Source of the DNA: CAWBRT01 sp963696525
GTDB taxonomy: Bacteria; Acidobacteriota; Terriglobia; Terriglobales; Acidobacteriaceae
Assembly (NCBI GenBank): GCA_963696525.1
Contig: CAVOKO010000009.1
Location: 1,550,001-1,614,000 of the forward strand
DNA: 64,000 nucleotides
Direction of reading: 5' to 3'
A program made the position numbers and the translations under genes. Positions 52,120 through 61,072 of the stretch are shown piece by piece (positions within the stretch are counted from its first letter, which is position 1; every line of letters starts with the position of its first letter). Below the pieces are notes generated by a model. That model worked only from the letters and a program-made list of their open reading frames with translations. It made no database searches and was not told where the DNA came from.

Positions 52120-53289
52120 CTATCCCTTTTCTTGCAGCTCGGGCAGGTGTGCCAGCAGGTCAACGAAGACCCGCCTGAACTGCTCGAATAGTTGTTCGAA
52201 CTGGCCAACTTCATCGTCGGATCCAACCCGGATTTCCGTTTCGTAGTCACCGCCAACGACCCTTGTGGCAACCGTAATGATGTGCTTTAGGCGCCGGAAT
52301 ACGAGACGATTGAGTAGCGTCAGCACCAGAAGAATGCCGACCGTCAGCGATACGACCGTCAAAAGCACCAGGATATTTTGCGTGTGCTGCATGGCCACGT
52401 AAACCGCTGAGATATCCCGCACCACGAACATTGCGCCTACAGTATTCCCGGCGGCATCACGGATGGGAAAAATGCCGCGGATGAAGACGGAATTCCCGTC
52501 GTGGAAGCGCTCCAAAACCTTGCCATCGCCGGGCACTTCGGCCAAGTCTCCCTGGAATCGCATGATACTGTCGGTGGTCGTGGTTTTGTCCGCCACCACG
52601 AAGTTCGGATTGTCACTCCAGTTATCGCGGCGCTTCCAAACCGCGTTCGAATCGGCCCAAAACTGTCGGTCCACAAACTTCTTGCTGAGCAGCAGTCCGT
52701 AGTCATCTCCGGTCTGACTTTTCATGGCGTGAATGAACTGGCCGAGTTCTTCACCAAGCTCGATATAGCCGGTCACCCCTCCCTGCGCATCGTAAACCGG
52801 ACGAAGGATTCTTACCGCAAAACCGGCCTTGGCCAACTCGTTCCCGGTCACAATGGCGTGGGTACGTGCGACTTCTTTGTCCACGAACCGATTCAGGTGG
52901 TCACCAAACAGCGGGGGGTTGTGGAGTCGGAGGAAGACGGTCATATCAGGTTCAGGAGTATGGAACATCCAGTTGGTAATGCCTTGGCTCTTCAACTTCG
53001 AATAAAGCGGTGCCGTTAGCTCGATGAGGCGGCTGCGATCCTTGGCCGCGAAGGCATCGCGAACCTGAGGGTTCACGATCAGCGTCTCGCTGACGACCGT
53101 CATTTTGCTGATCTCCCTGTTTTCCAAAATCGTGAACAGCTTCTGAGCGCTCGAGACCGACGCTACCGCCAAAGCCTGTGAGTTACGGGCGAAGCTGTAG
53201 TGCATCAGCGCCAGGGTGCCGCCGACACCCACCACGAGACAGGCGACCAGTGCGGCCAAAACTTTGGTTCGAATCAAGTTCCATTTCAT
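52120..53289 (-). CDS. Membrane sensor with double-Cache-like periplasmic domain and HAMP, no output domain
   Basis: A 389-residue protein. TM1 (VLAALVACLVVGVGGTLALM) is followed by a periplasmic sensor of about 275 residues (SAQKLFTILENREISKM, GITNWMFHTPEPDMTVFLRL, VLERFHDGNSVFIRGIFPIRD) resembling the dCache_3 type. TM2 (ILVLLTVVSLTVGILLVLTLL) and one HAMP domain (RRLKHIITVATRVVGGDYETEI) complete it. The chain ends about 25 residues after HAMP, and no methyl-accepting, kinase or cyclase sequence follows in any frame. ATG 53289 has AGGAG seven bases upstream. Being divergent from cheA, it may signal to the soluble poly-HAMP receptor encoded nearby. Confidence 0.82.
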   Translation of the reverse strand: MKWNLIRTKVLAALVACLVVGVGGTLALMHYSFARNSQALAVASVSSAQKLFTILENREISKMTVVSETLIVNPQVRDAFAAKDRSRLIELTAPLYSKLKSQGITNWMFHTPEPDMTVFLRLHNPPLFGDHLNRFVDKEVARTHAIVTGNELAKAGFAVRILRPVYDAQGGVTGYIELGEELGQFIHAMKSQTGDDYGLLLSKKFVDRQFWADSNAVWKRRDNWSDNPNFVVADKTTTTDSIMRFQGDLAEVPGDGKVLERFHDGNSVFIRGIFPIRDAAGNTVGAMFVVRDISAVYVAMQHTQNILVLLTVVSLTVGILLVLTLLNRLVFRRLKHIITVATRVVGGDYETEIRVGSDDEVGQFEQLFEQFRRVFVDLLAHLPELQEKG

Positions 53290-53314
53290 GAGAACACTCC
53301 TCACACGCTGATAC

Positions 53315-53512
53315 TCAGCAGATATTCAGCACGTCTTTGGCAGCCTTCTTGAGTTTGGCGACAGCCTCCGGGTCATCCGGGGTACTGGGATTGATGAACG
53401 CCAGCATTCGTCCTGAGCGCAGTCCGATCTTGCCTTTCACGTCCATCGCGTCCAGGCCGTCGGCTTTAATCTTGTTTTCGATGAGTACTTTCAGATCATA
53501 AAGTTGGCTCAC
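53315..53512 (-). CDS. Small conserved-looking protein next to the Cache sensor, function unknown
   Basis: A 65-residue acidic-basic mixed helical protein (LYDLKVLIENKIKADGLDA, DVKGKIGLRSGRMLAFINPS, AVAKLKKAAKDVLNIC). No family was recognised. The start is taken as GTG 53512 because a GGAGGG-rich site lies eight bases upstream; the longer ORF from 53551 would bury it. It precedes the Cache-HAMP sensor gene by 25 bases in the same direction, so the two are cotranscribed. A role as accessory to the sensor is only suggested by position. Confidence 0.65.
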   Translation of the reverse strand: MSQLYDLKVLIENKIKADGLDAMDVKGKIGLRSGRMLAFINPSTPDDPEAVAKLKKAAKDVLNIC

Positions 53513-53893
53513 AAAGCAGACCCCTCCCTCCCGTTGCAGGCATTCAAACACCCAAGCGCTTGCCGGGAACGGTTCACTCTAATGTCCATCGGCACTTTTC
53601 TGGTTGAACTTCAGTAGAACTGGATCCGTCGTTTCATTCCGAGGATAGCGCCACGGTTTGTAGGTAATCCATGCATCCGTCGCAGTGTTTTTTTGAGCGC
53701 GGCAAGCAGTCCCACCCCACCATCAAGGTCTTGCCAATCTTTAGCCCAGGTAACCGTTCAGCACGCGCGCGAATTCGCGCATTCGGAATTAGCTTCGCAC
53801 TGCGTAGGATGGAGGCCCGATTGCAACCCTGAAAGCTGAACCACCGCGGACTGCAAGGGAAAGCAGTTTCCGCCCTCTAAGGAGTGGGCTGCA
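53513..53893. other. Divergent intergenic region between the sensor pair and cheA
   Basis: About 380 bases hold the promoters of the sensor operon (left) and the che operon (right). A T7 run occurs near 53688. I could not identify a sigma-28-type or sigma-70-type promoter with confidence. Confidence 0.35.
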
Positions 53894-56164
53894 ATGGGCG
53901 AAATGGACGACATTATTAAAGAATTCTTAATCGAGAGCACGGAAGGGCTCGATCAGCTCGACCGAGACTTTGTCGAATTAGAGAAAGCGCCGGACTCTAA
54001 GGACCTTCTAGCCAGTATCTTCCGCTCGGTACACACCATTAAAGGGACGGGCGGGATACTCGGATTCGACAAACTCGGCGCGGTCGCGCATGTTGGCGAA
54101 AGCATGCTGAGCCGTATGCGAGATCGAAAGTTGAGCCTCAATCCGCGGGTTACAACTGCCTTGCTATCGCTGGTCGATGCGCTCCGCAAGATGCTTTCCA
54201 GCATTGAGATGATCGGAACCGAGGGTGATGGCGACTATTCCGATGTAGTTGCAGCTGTCAACTCGATCCTCGACGGTTCAGCGGACGCCGCCATTTCCCC
54301 TATTTCCGCGGCTCCAGTTCAGTGCGCGGCCGCCAGTGAAGACCATGGCTCAGACGAGGTATGTGCGCCGCCAACGCCTCCGGAAATCGTCGCCGGCGCT
54401 CCCAGCAAAAATCTGCCCGACAAGGAGGTGCCCGCAACGGTCTCAGACGCAATCCTGATGCAGAGTGAAAAGCACGACGCACTTGCCAGCAGCACGATTC
54501 GAGTGGATGTCGGGCTTCTCGACAAGGTGATGAATCTGGTGGGCGAGCTCGTGCTCGCACGAAATCAGGTACTTCAGTTCACCACCACGACCAAAGACAC
54601 CACGTTTCTCAGAACGGCACAACGCCTGAACCTGATCACGACCGAGCTGCAAGAGGGCGTCATGAAAACCCGTATGCAGCCGATCGGCAATGTCTGGAAC
54701 AAATTTCCTCGCGTGGTGCGCGACCTGGCCCTTGAGCTGCGCAAAACAGGTGCGGATGGACATGGATGGGGCCGACACCGAGTTGGACAAGACAATTATC
54801 GAGGCGATTAAGGATCCGCTGACTCATCTCGTTCGCAACGCGGTCGATCACGGAATCGAGTCGCCAGGAACAGAGGAAGAAAGCGGGAAAGCCGCTGGAA
54901 GGCCGATTGTCGCTGCGAGCCTTCCATGAAGGTGGGCAGGTCAATATCGAGATCAGCGACGATGGTGCGGGAATCGATACCGATCGGGTAAAGCGAAAAG
55001 CGGTCGAGCGCGGCACCATCACATCGGATCACGCCGCCCGCATGTCGGAGCGCGAAGCGCTGAACCTCATCTTCCTCCCCGGACTTACGACAGCCGAGCG
55101 TGTCACCAACGTCTCTGGTCGCGGCGTCGGTATGGACGTAGTCAAGACCAACATCGAGAAGATCGGTGGCATGGTTGACGTGCAAAGCATCGCCGGCCAC
55201 GGCACGACACTGAAAATCAAGATCCCTCTGACTTTGGCGATCATCCCGGCCCTGATCGTTACCAGTGGTAAGGAACGATTCGCTATCCCACAGGTCAGCC
55301 TGCTGGAGCTGGTTCGTTTGGAGGGACCCGATGCCATCGCCAGCATCGAGGATATTGGTGGAGCCCCGGTCTATCGGCTTCGCGGCAACCTGCTCCCTCT
55401 GGTGGACCTCAACCGTGAGCTTCGCCTTCCTGTCTCCTCTAAAGAGGGTGGCAGCGCGCAGATAGTGAATATCGTTGTATTGCAAGCCGACGACCGTCAA
55501 TTCGGCCTGGTGGTGGATGAGATCAACGACACCGAGGAAATTGTCGTAAAGCCTCTTGGCAAGCAACTGAAGGGGCTGGCCTGCTTTGCCGGCGCCACCA
55601 TCATGGGCGATGGCCAGGTAGCGCTGATCCTGGACGTCCTCGGCATCGCGCAGATGGCGAACGTGGTGACTGAACTGCGGTCTCGCGCGGTGTAGCGAGC
55701 GTACGGCGAAAAACGTCGAATCCGCCGGCAGCCGGGATACCTGGCTGCTATTCACGGTCGGGGAAAACGGCAGGATGGCAACCCAGCTTTCATCCGTGTC
55801 TCGGCTGGAGGAAATTCCCGTCAATTTGATCGAGAGATCGGGCGATTCGGAAGTGGTTCAGTATCGCCAGCATATTATGCCCCTGATTCGCATTTCCACC
55901 TTGCTGAATCGGCCCTCCCGCAAGCAGGACGCCGAAAGAGTTCAGGTGATCGTATTTGCCCAAGGCGAGAGCTACATCGGCTTGGTCGTCGATGAAATCG
56001 TCGATATTGTCGAGCAGCAGATCTCCCTCGAACGATGCGGCCAGCATGCCGGTGTTTCGGGCTCGGCCGTGATCCAACAGCGTGTTACCGACGTGCTTGA
56101 CCTCGACATGATCATCGCCGACAGCGGGATGAAGAGTGCGATGTCGGCGCCGCAAGGAGTCTAG
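53894..56164 (+). pseudogene. cheA: CheA histidine kinase with two CheW-like domains, broken by three one-base shifts
   Basis: CheA is the chemotaxis kinase. The Hpt domain has its phosphorylated histidine in SVHTIKGTGG (His 47). The dimerisation helix (MNLVGELVLARNQVL), the N box (LVRNAVDHGIE), G boxes (ISDDGAGID; RGVGMDVV), a first CheW-like domain, and then a second CheW-like domain (TWLLFTVGENGRMATQL) follow in three frames. Joining needs one base removed from AAAA at 54743-54746 (gives LRKQVRMDM-like text), one from the AGG at 54866-54868 (gives SPEQRKKAGKPLEGRLSLRAF), and one T near 55693 (gives RAVSERTAKNV). AAGGAG precedes ATG 53894. As written no active kinase is made. All three are single extra bases, so sequence error is a serious alternative. 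Confidence 0.85.
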
Positions 56165-56165
56165 C

Positions 56166-56612
56166 GTGAGCACTGAACAACAGTTTTGCACGTTTTTCGT
56201 GGACGGCCTCTTCTTCGGCGTGGAGGTCCACAAGGTCCAGGAAGTCATTCGCTATCAGGGCATGACCGACGTGCCGCTGGCGCCGGCGGAGATCGGCGGC
56301 CTGATCAATCTTCGCGGTCAGATCGTAACCGCGATCGACCTGCGGAAACGGCTGGCGATGAGTGAACGGCAGGGCAGCGAGCAACCGATGAACGTGGTAG
56401 TGCGCACCGCGGATGGCGCGGTCAGCCTGCTGGTGGACGAGATCGGCGACGTGGTCGAAGTCGCGGACTCAACCTTTGAAGAGGTGCCGGACACTCTCAA
56501 AGGGGTTGGCCGCGACCTCATTCGCGGAGTCTACAAGCTGAAAGAACGATTACTGCTCCTGCTCGACACGGAGCGTGCCATTGATATCGCCGGGACCACT
56601 CGTCCCGTCTAG
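56166..56612 (+). CDS. cheW: CheW chemotaxis coupling protein
   Basis: A 148-residue single CheW domain linking receptors to CheA. FCTFFVDGLFFGVEVHKVQEVIR, GLINLRGQIVTAIDLRKRL and SLLVDEIGDVVEV are the expected blocks, and GVYKLKERLLLLLDTERAI ends the domain. The start is GTG 56166, six bases after AAGGAG and directly after the cheA stop, so it is coupled to cheA. Unlike its neighbours on both sides, this frame is intact. Confidence 0.9.
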   Translation: MSTEQQFCTFFVDGLFFGVEVHKVQEVIRYQGMTDVPLAPAEIGGLINLRGQIVTAIDLRKRLAMSERQGSEQPMNVVVRTADGAVSLLVDEIGDVVEVADSTFEEVPDTLKGVGRDLIRGVYKLKERLLLLLDTERAIDIAGTTRPV

Positions 56613-56642
56613 CCCATTACCAACAACTCTAGAGGAGTCACA

Positions 56643-58683
56643 ATGACAGAACCGAGACGTAAAGCGAATGGTCACGGAGCCAACGGCGGGAATGGAGCCG
56701 CCGGTTGCCGCACTCGTCGACCAAACCATTTCCCAGCACCTGAGCATGGCTGACGAAATCAAGCGGCTGGTGGAGGCATTCCAGGCAGGCAATCTCGCCC
56801 AACGAGCACAAGTAGCTCTCTTTCAGGGCCACGATCACGAGGTCCTGAATGGTGTTAACACAATTCTCGACGCCATCCTCCTGCCCATCGGCGAAGGTAA
56901 CCGCGTCCTGGCGCAGATTTCCAACGGCAAAATCGACGAGTTGATCGCGCAAACCTACAAGGGCGACCACGAGAAGATGAAGCAGGCCATCAACACCGTG
57001 GCCACGGTCCTGCAAGGTCTGCAGAAGGAATTGGCTCGCTTAACCGGCGCATCCAGAGAGGGACAACTCTCGGAGCGTGGCAAGCCAGAGCAGTTCAAGG
57101 GTGTTTTTGCCGACGTGGTTGGAGGCGTAAACCAGATGCTCGACGCCATCCTCCTGCCTATCGGCGAAGGCAACCGCGTCCTGGCGCAGATTTCCAACGG
57201 CAAAATCGACGAGTTGATCGCGCAAACCTACAAGGGCGACCACGAGAAGATGAAGCAGGCCATCAACACCGTGGCCACGGTCCTGCAAGGTCTGCAGAAA
57301 GAATTGGCTCGCTTAACCGGCGCATCCAGAGAGGGACAACTCTCGGAACGTGGCAAGCCAGAGCAGTTCAAGGGTGCTTTTGCCGACGTGGTTGGAGGCG
57401 TCAACCAGATGCTCGACGCCATCCTGCTGCCCATCGGCGAAGGCAACCGCGTCCTGGCGCAGATTTCCAACGGCAAAATCGACGAGTTGATCGCGCAAAC
57501 CTACAAGGGCGACCACGAGAAGATGAAGCAGGCCATCAACACCGTGGCCACGGTCCTGCAGAATCTGGTGGCAGATACAAACATGCTCACCAAGGCCGCT
57601 CTGGAAGGCAAACTGGAGACCCGCGCCGATGCCGGCAAGCATTAGGGCGACTTCCGCAAGATCGTCGAAGGGGTCAACGCTACGCTGGATGCGGTCGTCG
57701 GTCCGCTGAAGGACGTGGCCGCGACTCTGGATAAGTTGGCCGGTGGCGATTTGACCGTCCAACTCACCGGCGAGTATGCCGGAGATTTCAAGAAGCTGTC
57801 CGATGCGGTGAATACTTTGGCACTGCAGGTTCGCTCCGCGATGCAGCAGATTGGCAATAACACCAAAGCCCTGGTCTCGGCGGCCGAGGAACTCAACAAG
57901 GTAAGCCAGCAAATGGGGGCAAGCGCCGAGGAGACAGCCGCGCAATCCAACGTTGTATCCGCCGCCTCCGGACAGGTGACCAACAATGTTGCGACCGTGG
58001 CCACAGCCGCTGACGAGATGGGCGCAAGCATCAAGGAAATTGCCAAGAACACGGCGGAAGCAACCCAGGTCGCGACCACCGCGGTCAAGACCGCCGAGGC
58101 GACCAACGTGACCATCGGTAAGCTTGGCCAGAGCAGCGCTGAAATTGGCCAGGTCATCAAGGTGATCACCTCCATCGCGCAACAGACAAACCTGCTGGCG
58201 CTGAACGCAACCATTGAAGCGGCCCGCGCCGGCGAGGCGGGCAAGGGGTTCGCGGTGGTTGCCAATGAAGTAAAAGAACTGGCGAAGGAAACCGCCAAGG
58301 CCACCGAGGATATCAGCCGCAAGATTGAAGCGATTCAGAACGACACCAAGGGCGCGGTGGAGGCAATCGGACAGATTGGAACCGTCATTGGGCAGATCAA
58401 TGACATCCAGACCACCATCGCCAGCGCGGTCGAGGAGCAGAGCGCGACCACCAATGAAATCAGTCGCAATCTCGCCGAGGCCGCCAAGGGCACCACGGAC
58501 ATCAGCCATAACATCGCCGGAGTTGCTGAAGCGGCCCGGAGTACGACAGCCGGGGCTTCGGAGACGCAGAAGTCCGCCCAGGCGTTGGAACGAATGGCCG
58601 CCGAATTACAGGGCTTGGTCGCGCAGTTCAAGTATGAAGACTCACCGACTAGTGCAATGCCGGCCGCTGCCGGACGCCGTTAG
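56643..58683 (+). pseudogene. Soluble methyl-accepting chemotaxis protein with repeated HAMP-like units; frameshift and in-frame amber
   Basis: A chemoreceptor of about 680 residues without any membrane segment. It consists of repeated HAMP-like units (LLPIGEGNRVLAQISNGKID), a further HAMP-like unit (VVGPLKDVAATLDKLAGGDL) and a full signalling hairpin (IAQQTNLLALNATIEAARAG as the tip). GAGGAG precedes ATG 56643, but that frame continues into the receptor only if one G at 56703-56704 is removed (gives NGAAVAALVDQ). In the receptor frame, codon 57643 is TAG where the context GKH-GDFRK expects Gln (CAG). The frame is open again to 58683, so a single C-to-T change separates the sensor from the signalling half. 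A restart at 57715 would give the hairpin alone. Confidence 0.85.
56866..57561 (+). repeat. Tandem 273-bp repeat encoding HAMP-like units
   Basis: Units begin at 56866, 57139 and 57412, exactly 273 bases (91 codons) apart, each opening with CTCGACGCCATCCT. Units 1 and 2 differ at only a few bases; unit 3 stops matching after about 150 bases (at 57561). The encoded unit runs from ILLPIGEGNRVLA to the next GVNQMLDA. Near-identity at DNA level, including third positions, points to recent duplication or ongoing gene conversion. Confidence 0.9.
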
Positions 58684-58698
58684 TAATTTCAGGTCGTG

Positions 58699-58727
58699 AG
58701 CACGGCCGCTCCTGTAGCGGTCGTGCT
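58699..58727 (+). terminator. Strong hairpin between the receptor gene and cheY
   Basis: A 12-base stem (AGCACGGCCGCT against AGCGGTCGTGCT, one G-U pair) closes a five-base loop CCTGT, starting 15 bases after the receptor stop. It is followed by TCTGATTTCC, which is not a proper T-run, so it is a partial terminator, an mRNA-end protector or a processing site that sets different levels for receptor and cheY-cheB-cheR-cheX. Confidence 0.6.
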
Positions 58728-58773
58728 TCTGATTTCCTAAAGGAGACTTGCCGGCAATGGAGAAGGTGCTCTG

Positions 58774-59148
58774 ATGAAAGCTCTCGTGGTCGATGATTCC
58801 GCCGGAATGCGGGCATTTCTCAAAATGGTGTTGAAAGGCGCGGGGATAGAGGTTGCTGAAGCGAAAAATGGGATTGAAGCCCTGAGCGTTCTCAACTCCG
58901 GTTTAAAAGCAGACTTCGCATTGCTCGATTGGAACATGCCCGAAATGGATGGGTACGAATTGCTGTTGTGGATCCGCTCGAATCACGCGTTCGACTCCAT
59001 GCGGGTTGTGATGGTCACCACCGAGACCGAGGCTGGCCAGATCACGAAAGCTTTGGAGCATGGTGCCGATGAATATGTCATGAAGCCGTTTACCCGCGAA
59101 GTGATTCTTGACAAGTTGCAGATGATCGGTGTGGAACCCACTTCATGA
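58774..59148 (+). CDS. cheY: CheY-like single-domain response regulator
   Basis: A 124-residue receiver domain without output domain. The acidic pair is in VVDDSAGMR, the phosphorylated aspartate is Asp 52 (LLDWNMPEMDG), the threonine lies in MVTTETE and the lysine in VMKPF. In chemotaxis it carries the signal to the motor or acts as phosphate sink. GGAGAAGG precedes the ATG. Its stop overlaps the cheB start (ATGA), giving tight coupling of cheY, cheB, cheR and cheX. Confidence 0.88.
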   Translation: MKALVVDDSAGMRAFLKMVLKGAGIEVAEAKNGIEALSVLNSGLKADFALLDWNMPEMDGYELLLWIRSNHAFDSMRVVMVTTETEAGQITKALEHGADEYVMKPFTREVILDKLQMIGVEPTS

Positions 59149-60245
59149 CCGCTCGGATACTCATCGTGGACGATTCGGTCGTGATCCGGCAGCTGCTGCG
59201 GGAAGTCCTGGCCGGCGATCCACAGTTGGAGGTTGCCGGGGTTGCCGCGAACGGCCGGATCGCGCTGGCCATGCTAGACCAGCTATCGCCGGACCTGGTG
59301 ACACTCGACGTTGAAATGCCCGTACTAGACGGGCTGGAAACCTTGAAGCAGCTACGGCAGAGCCATCCACGGCTGCCGGTAATCATGTTCAGCACCCTGA
59401 CCGCGCGGGGAGCAGAGGCCACCATTGAAAGCCTGTCATTTGGCGCCAGCGATTATGTTACCAAGCCTGCCAATGTAGGCAGTGTCACGGTCGCCAAGGA
59501 ACGCATCCGTGAACAACTCATTCCAAAGATCAAGGCGCTTTGCAAACTTATTCCCGAAACGCCGATCGCTCTATCTGTCCGGCTCCGGCCGTCCGTTCCC
59601 ATTCCAGCCCCGTCGAGGCAACAACAGCGCGCAAGCACAGTTGACGTTGTCGCCATCGGATGCTCAACTGGCGGTCCAAACGCTTTGGCGGAGGTTTTGC
59701 CGAATTTGCCCGCTAACCTCGCGGTTCCGGTGGTTGTGGTCCAGCACATGCCGCCAACATTCACCCGCTTCCTCGCGCAGCGGCTTGATACCATTTGCGC
59801 GCTGCGTGTACGCGAAGCTGTTTCCGGTGAACCGCTTCAGCCAGGTACGATCTGGATTGCTCCGGGCGACTTCCATCTGAAGGTGGTTAAGAGCGCGGCA
59901 GGACTGCGCCTGGTGACTGAGCAATCGCCGCCGGAAAATTCGTGTCGTCCCTCAGTCGACGTGTTATTCCGGTCAATGGTCGCCGCTTACAGCGGCAGCG
60001 TTCTCGCTGTTGTACTGACGGGCATGGGGCAGGACGGATTGCGAGGGTGCAAAGAACTGTATGCAGTGGGTGCGCACATTGTGGTGCAGGACGAGGCATC
60101 CTCGGTGGTTTGGGGTATGCCGGGATTTATTGCCCGTGAACAGATCGCGGATCGGGTCCTGCCACTTCCGGAGATTGGCGCCGAAATTACCCGCAGAGTG
60201 GAAATGTTTCAGGCGCAGCACGGAGTGCGGGGGCAACGGGCGTGA
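59145..60245 (+). CDS. cheB: CheB protein-glutamate methylesterase
   Basis: A 366-residue two-domain enzyme that removes methyl groups from chemoreceptors. The receiver domain has IVDDSVVIRQ and Asp 55 in TLDVEMPVLDG. After a linker, the esterase domain shows the catalytic serine in IGCSTGGPNAL, the histidine in VVQHMPPTFT and the aspartate in LTGMGQDGLRG. It overlaps cheY and cheR by four bases on each side. The frame is intact, unlike cheA and the receptor gene. Confidence 0.93.
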   Translation: MTARILIVDDSVVIRQLLREVLAGDPQLEVAGVAANGRIALAMLDQLSPDLVTLDVEMPVLDGLETLKQLRQSHPRLPVIMFSTLTARGAEATIESLSFGASDYVTKPANVGSVTVAKERIREQLIPKIKALCKLIPETPIALSVRLRPSVPIPAPSRQQQRASTVDVVAIGCSTGGPNALAEVLPNLPANLAVPVVVVQHMPPTFTRFLAQRLDTICALRVREAVSGEPLQPGTIWIAPGDFHLKVVKSAAGLRLVTEQSPPENSCRPSVDVLFRSMVAAYSGSVLAVVLTGMGQDGLRGCKELYAVGAHIVVQDEASSVVWGMPGFIAREQIADRVLPLPEIGAEITRRVEMFQAQHGVRGQRA

Positions 60246-61072
60246 GTAGCGTTACAACGATTGAAGCGCCGGAATTTAATTACTTGCAGACATTCATGCG
60301 AGAATACTCAGCCATCGTCCTTGACCCTGGGAAGGAGTATCTGGTCGAGTCGAGGCTGATGCCACTTGCATACAGCGAAGGTCTGCGTACCGTCGGCGAA
60401 CTACTGGTGCGCCTGCGACAGGAAAAATCCGAGTTGTTGCGTCGCAAGATTTTGGACGCAATGACCAACAACGAAACGTGGTTCTTTCGAGATTTTTACC
60501 CATTCGAAGCGCTCCGGCAGGAGATCATTCCTGCTTTGATGACATCCCGTGCGGATACTCGCAGTCTACAATTCTGGAGCGCCGCCTCTTCGAGCGGACA
60601 AGAGGCGTACAGCATCGCGATGTTGCTGAAAGAAAAGTTTGCCCTTCCAAACTGGAAATTCTCGATCCTCGGCACCGACATCTGCAGCGCCATACGGGCG
60701 CGTGCCGCCGAGGGCAGGTATTCGCAGATGGAAATCAACCGCGGTCTTCCCGCCGCCATGCTGACCAAGCACTTCGTCAGGTCCGGGCTGGATTGGATCA
60801 TTGCCCCGTCAATTCGCGAAATGGTGGAATTTCGTGCCTGTAACCTCGCTGAGCCGTGGCCTGACATCCCGAAGATGGACGTTGTGTTCCTGCGAAACGT
60901 GATGATCTATTTCGATGTAGCAATCAGGAAGCAGATTCTTTTGCGACTCCGCTCGGTGCTGAAGCCCGACGGCATCCTCTTCCTTGGCTGCGCGGAAACC
61001 ACGCTCAATCTCGATGCCGGTTTCGACCGGATTCCATTTCAGAAAACAATTTATTACAGGTTATCTAAATGA
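60242..61072 (+). CDS. cheR: CheR protein-glutamate methyltransferase
   Basis: A 276-residue SAM-dependent enzyme that methylates chemoreceptors. The CheR-specific MTNNETWFFRD and the SAM-binding SAASSSGQEAYSIAM are clear, and FLRNVMIYFD is the conserved late block. The start is GTG 60242, overlapping the cheB stop by four bases. The end overlaps cheX by four bases. Confidence 0.93.
   Translation: MSSVTTIEAPEFNYLQTFMREYSAIVLDPGKEYLVESRLMPLAYSEGLRTVGELLVRLRQEKSELLRRKILDAMTNNETWFFRDFYPFEALRQEIIPALMTSRADTRSLQFWSAASSSGQEAYSIAMLLKEKFALPNWKFSILGTDICSAIRARAAEGRYSQMEINRGLPAAMLTKHFVRSGLDWIIAPSIREMVEFRACNLAEPWPDIPKMDVVFLRNVMIYFDVAIRKQILLRLRSVLKPDGILFLGCAETTLNLDAGFDRIPFQKTIYYRLSK

Noticed and set aside
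56866..57561. CRISPR-like or mobile repeat array
   Set aside because: The period is 273 bases, in frame, and codes for HAMP-like units; there are no short repeats with unique spacers.
57643..57645. Amber codon read as pyrrolysine
   Set aside because: The receptor family has Gln or another ordinary residue here, and no pyrrolysine genes are in the window; mutation or error is simpler.
57313..58509. Long minus-strand open frame of 398 codons opposite the receptor gene
   Set aside because: It is the antisense shadow of the repetitive, GC-rich receptor coding sequence, with no ribosome site and no family features.
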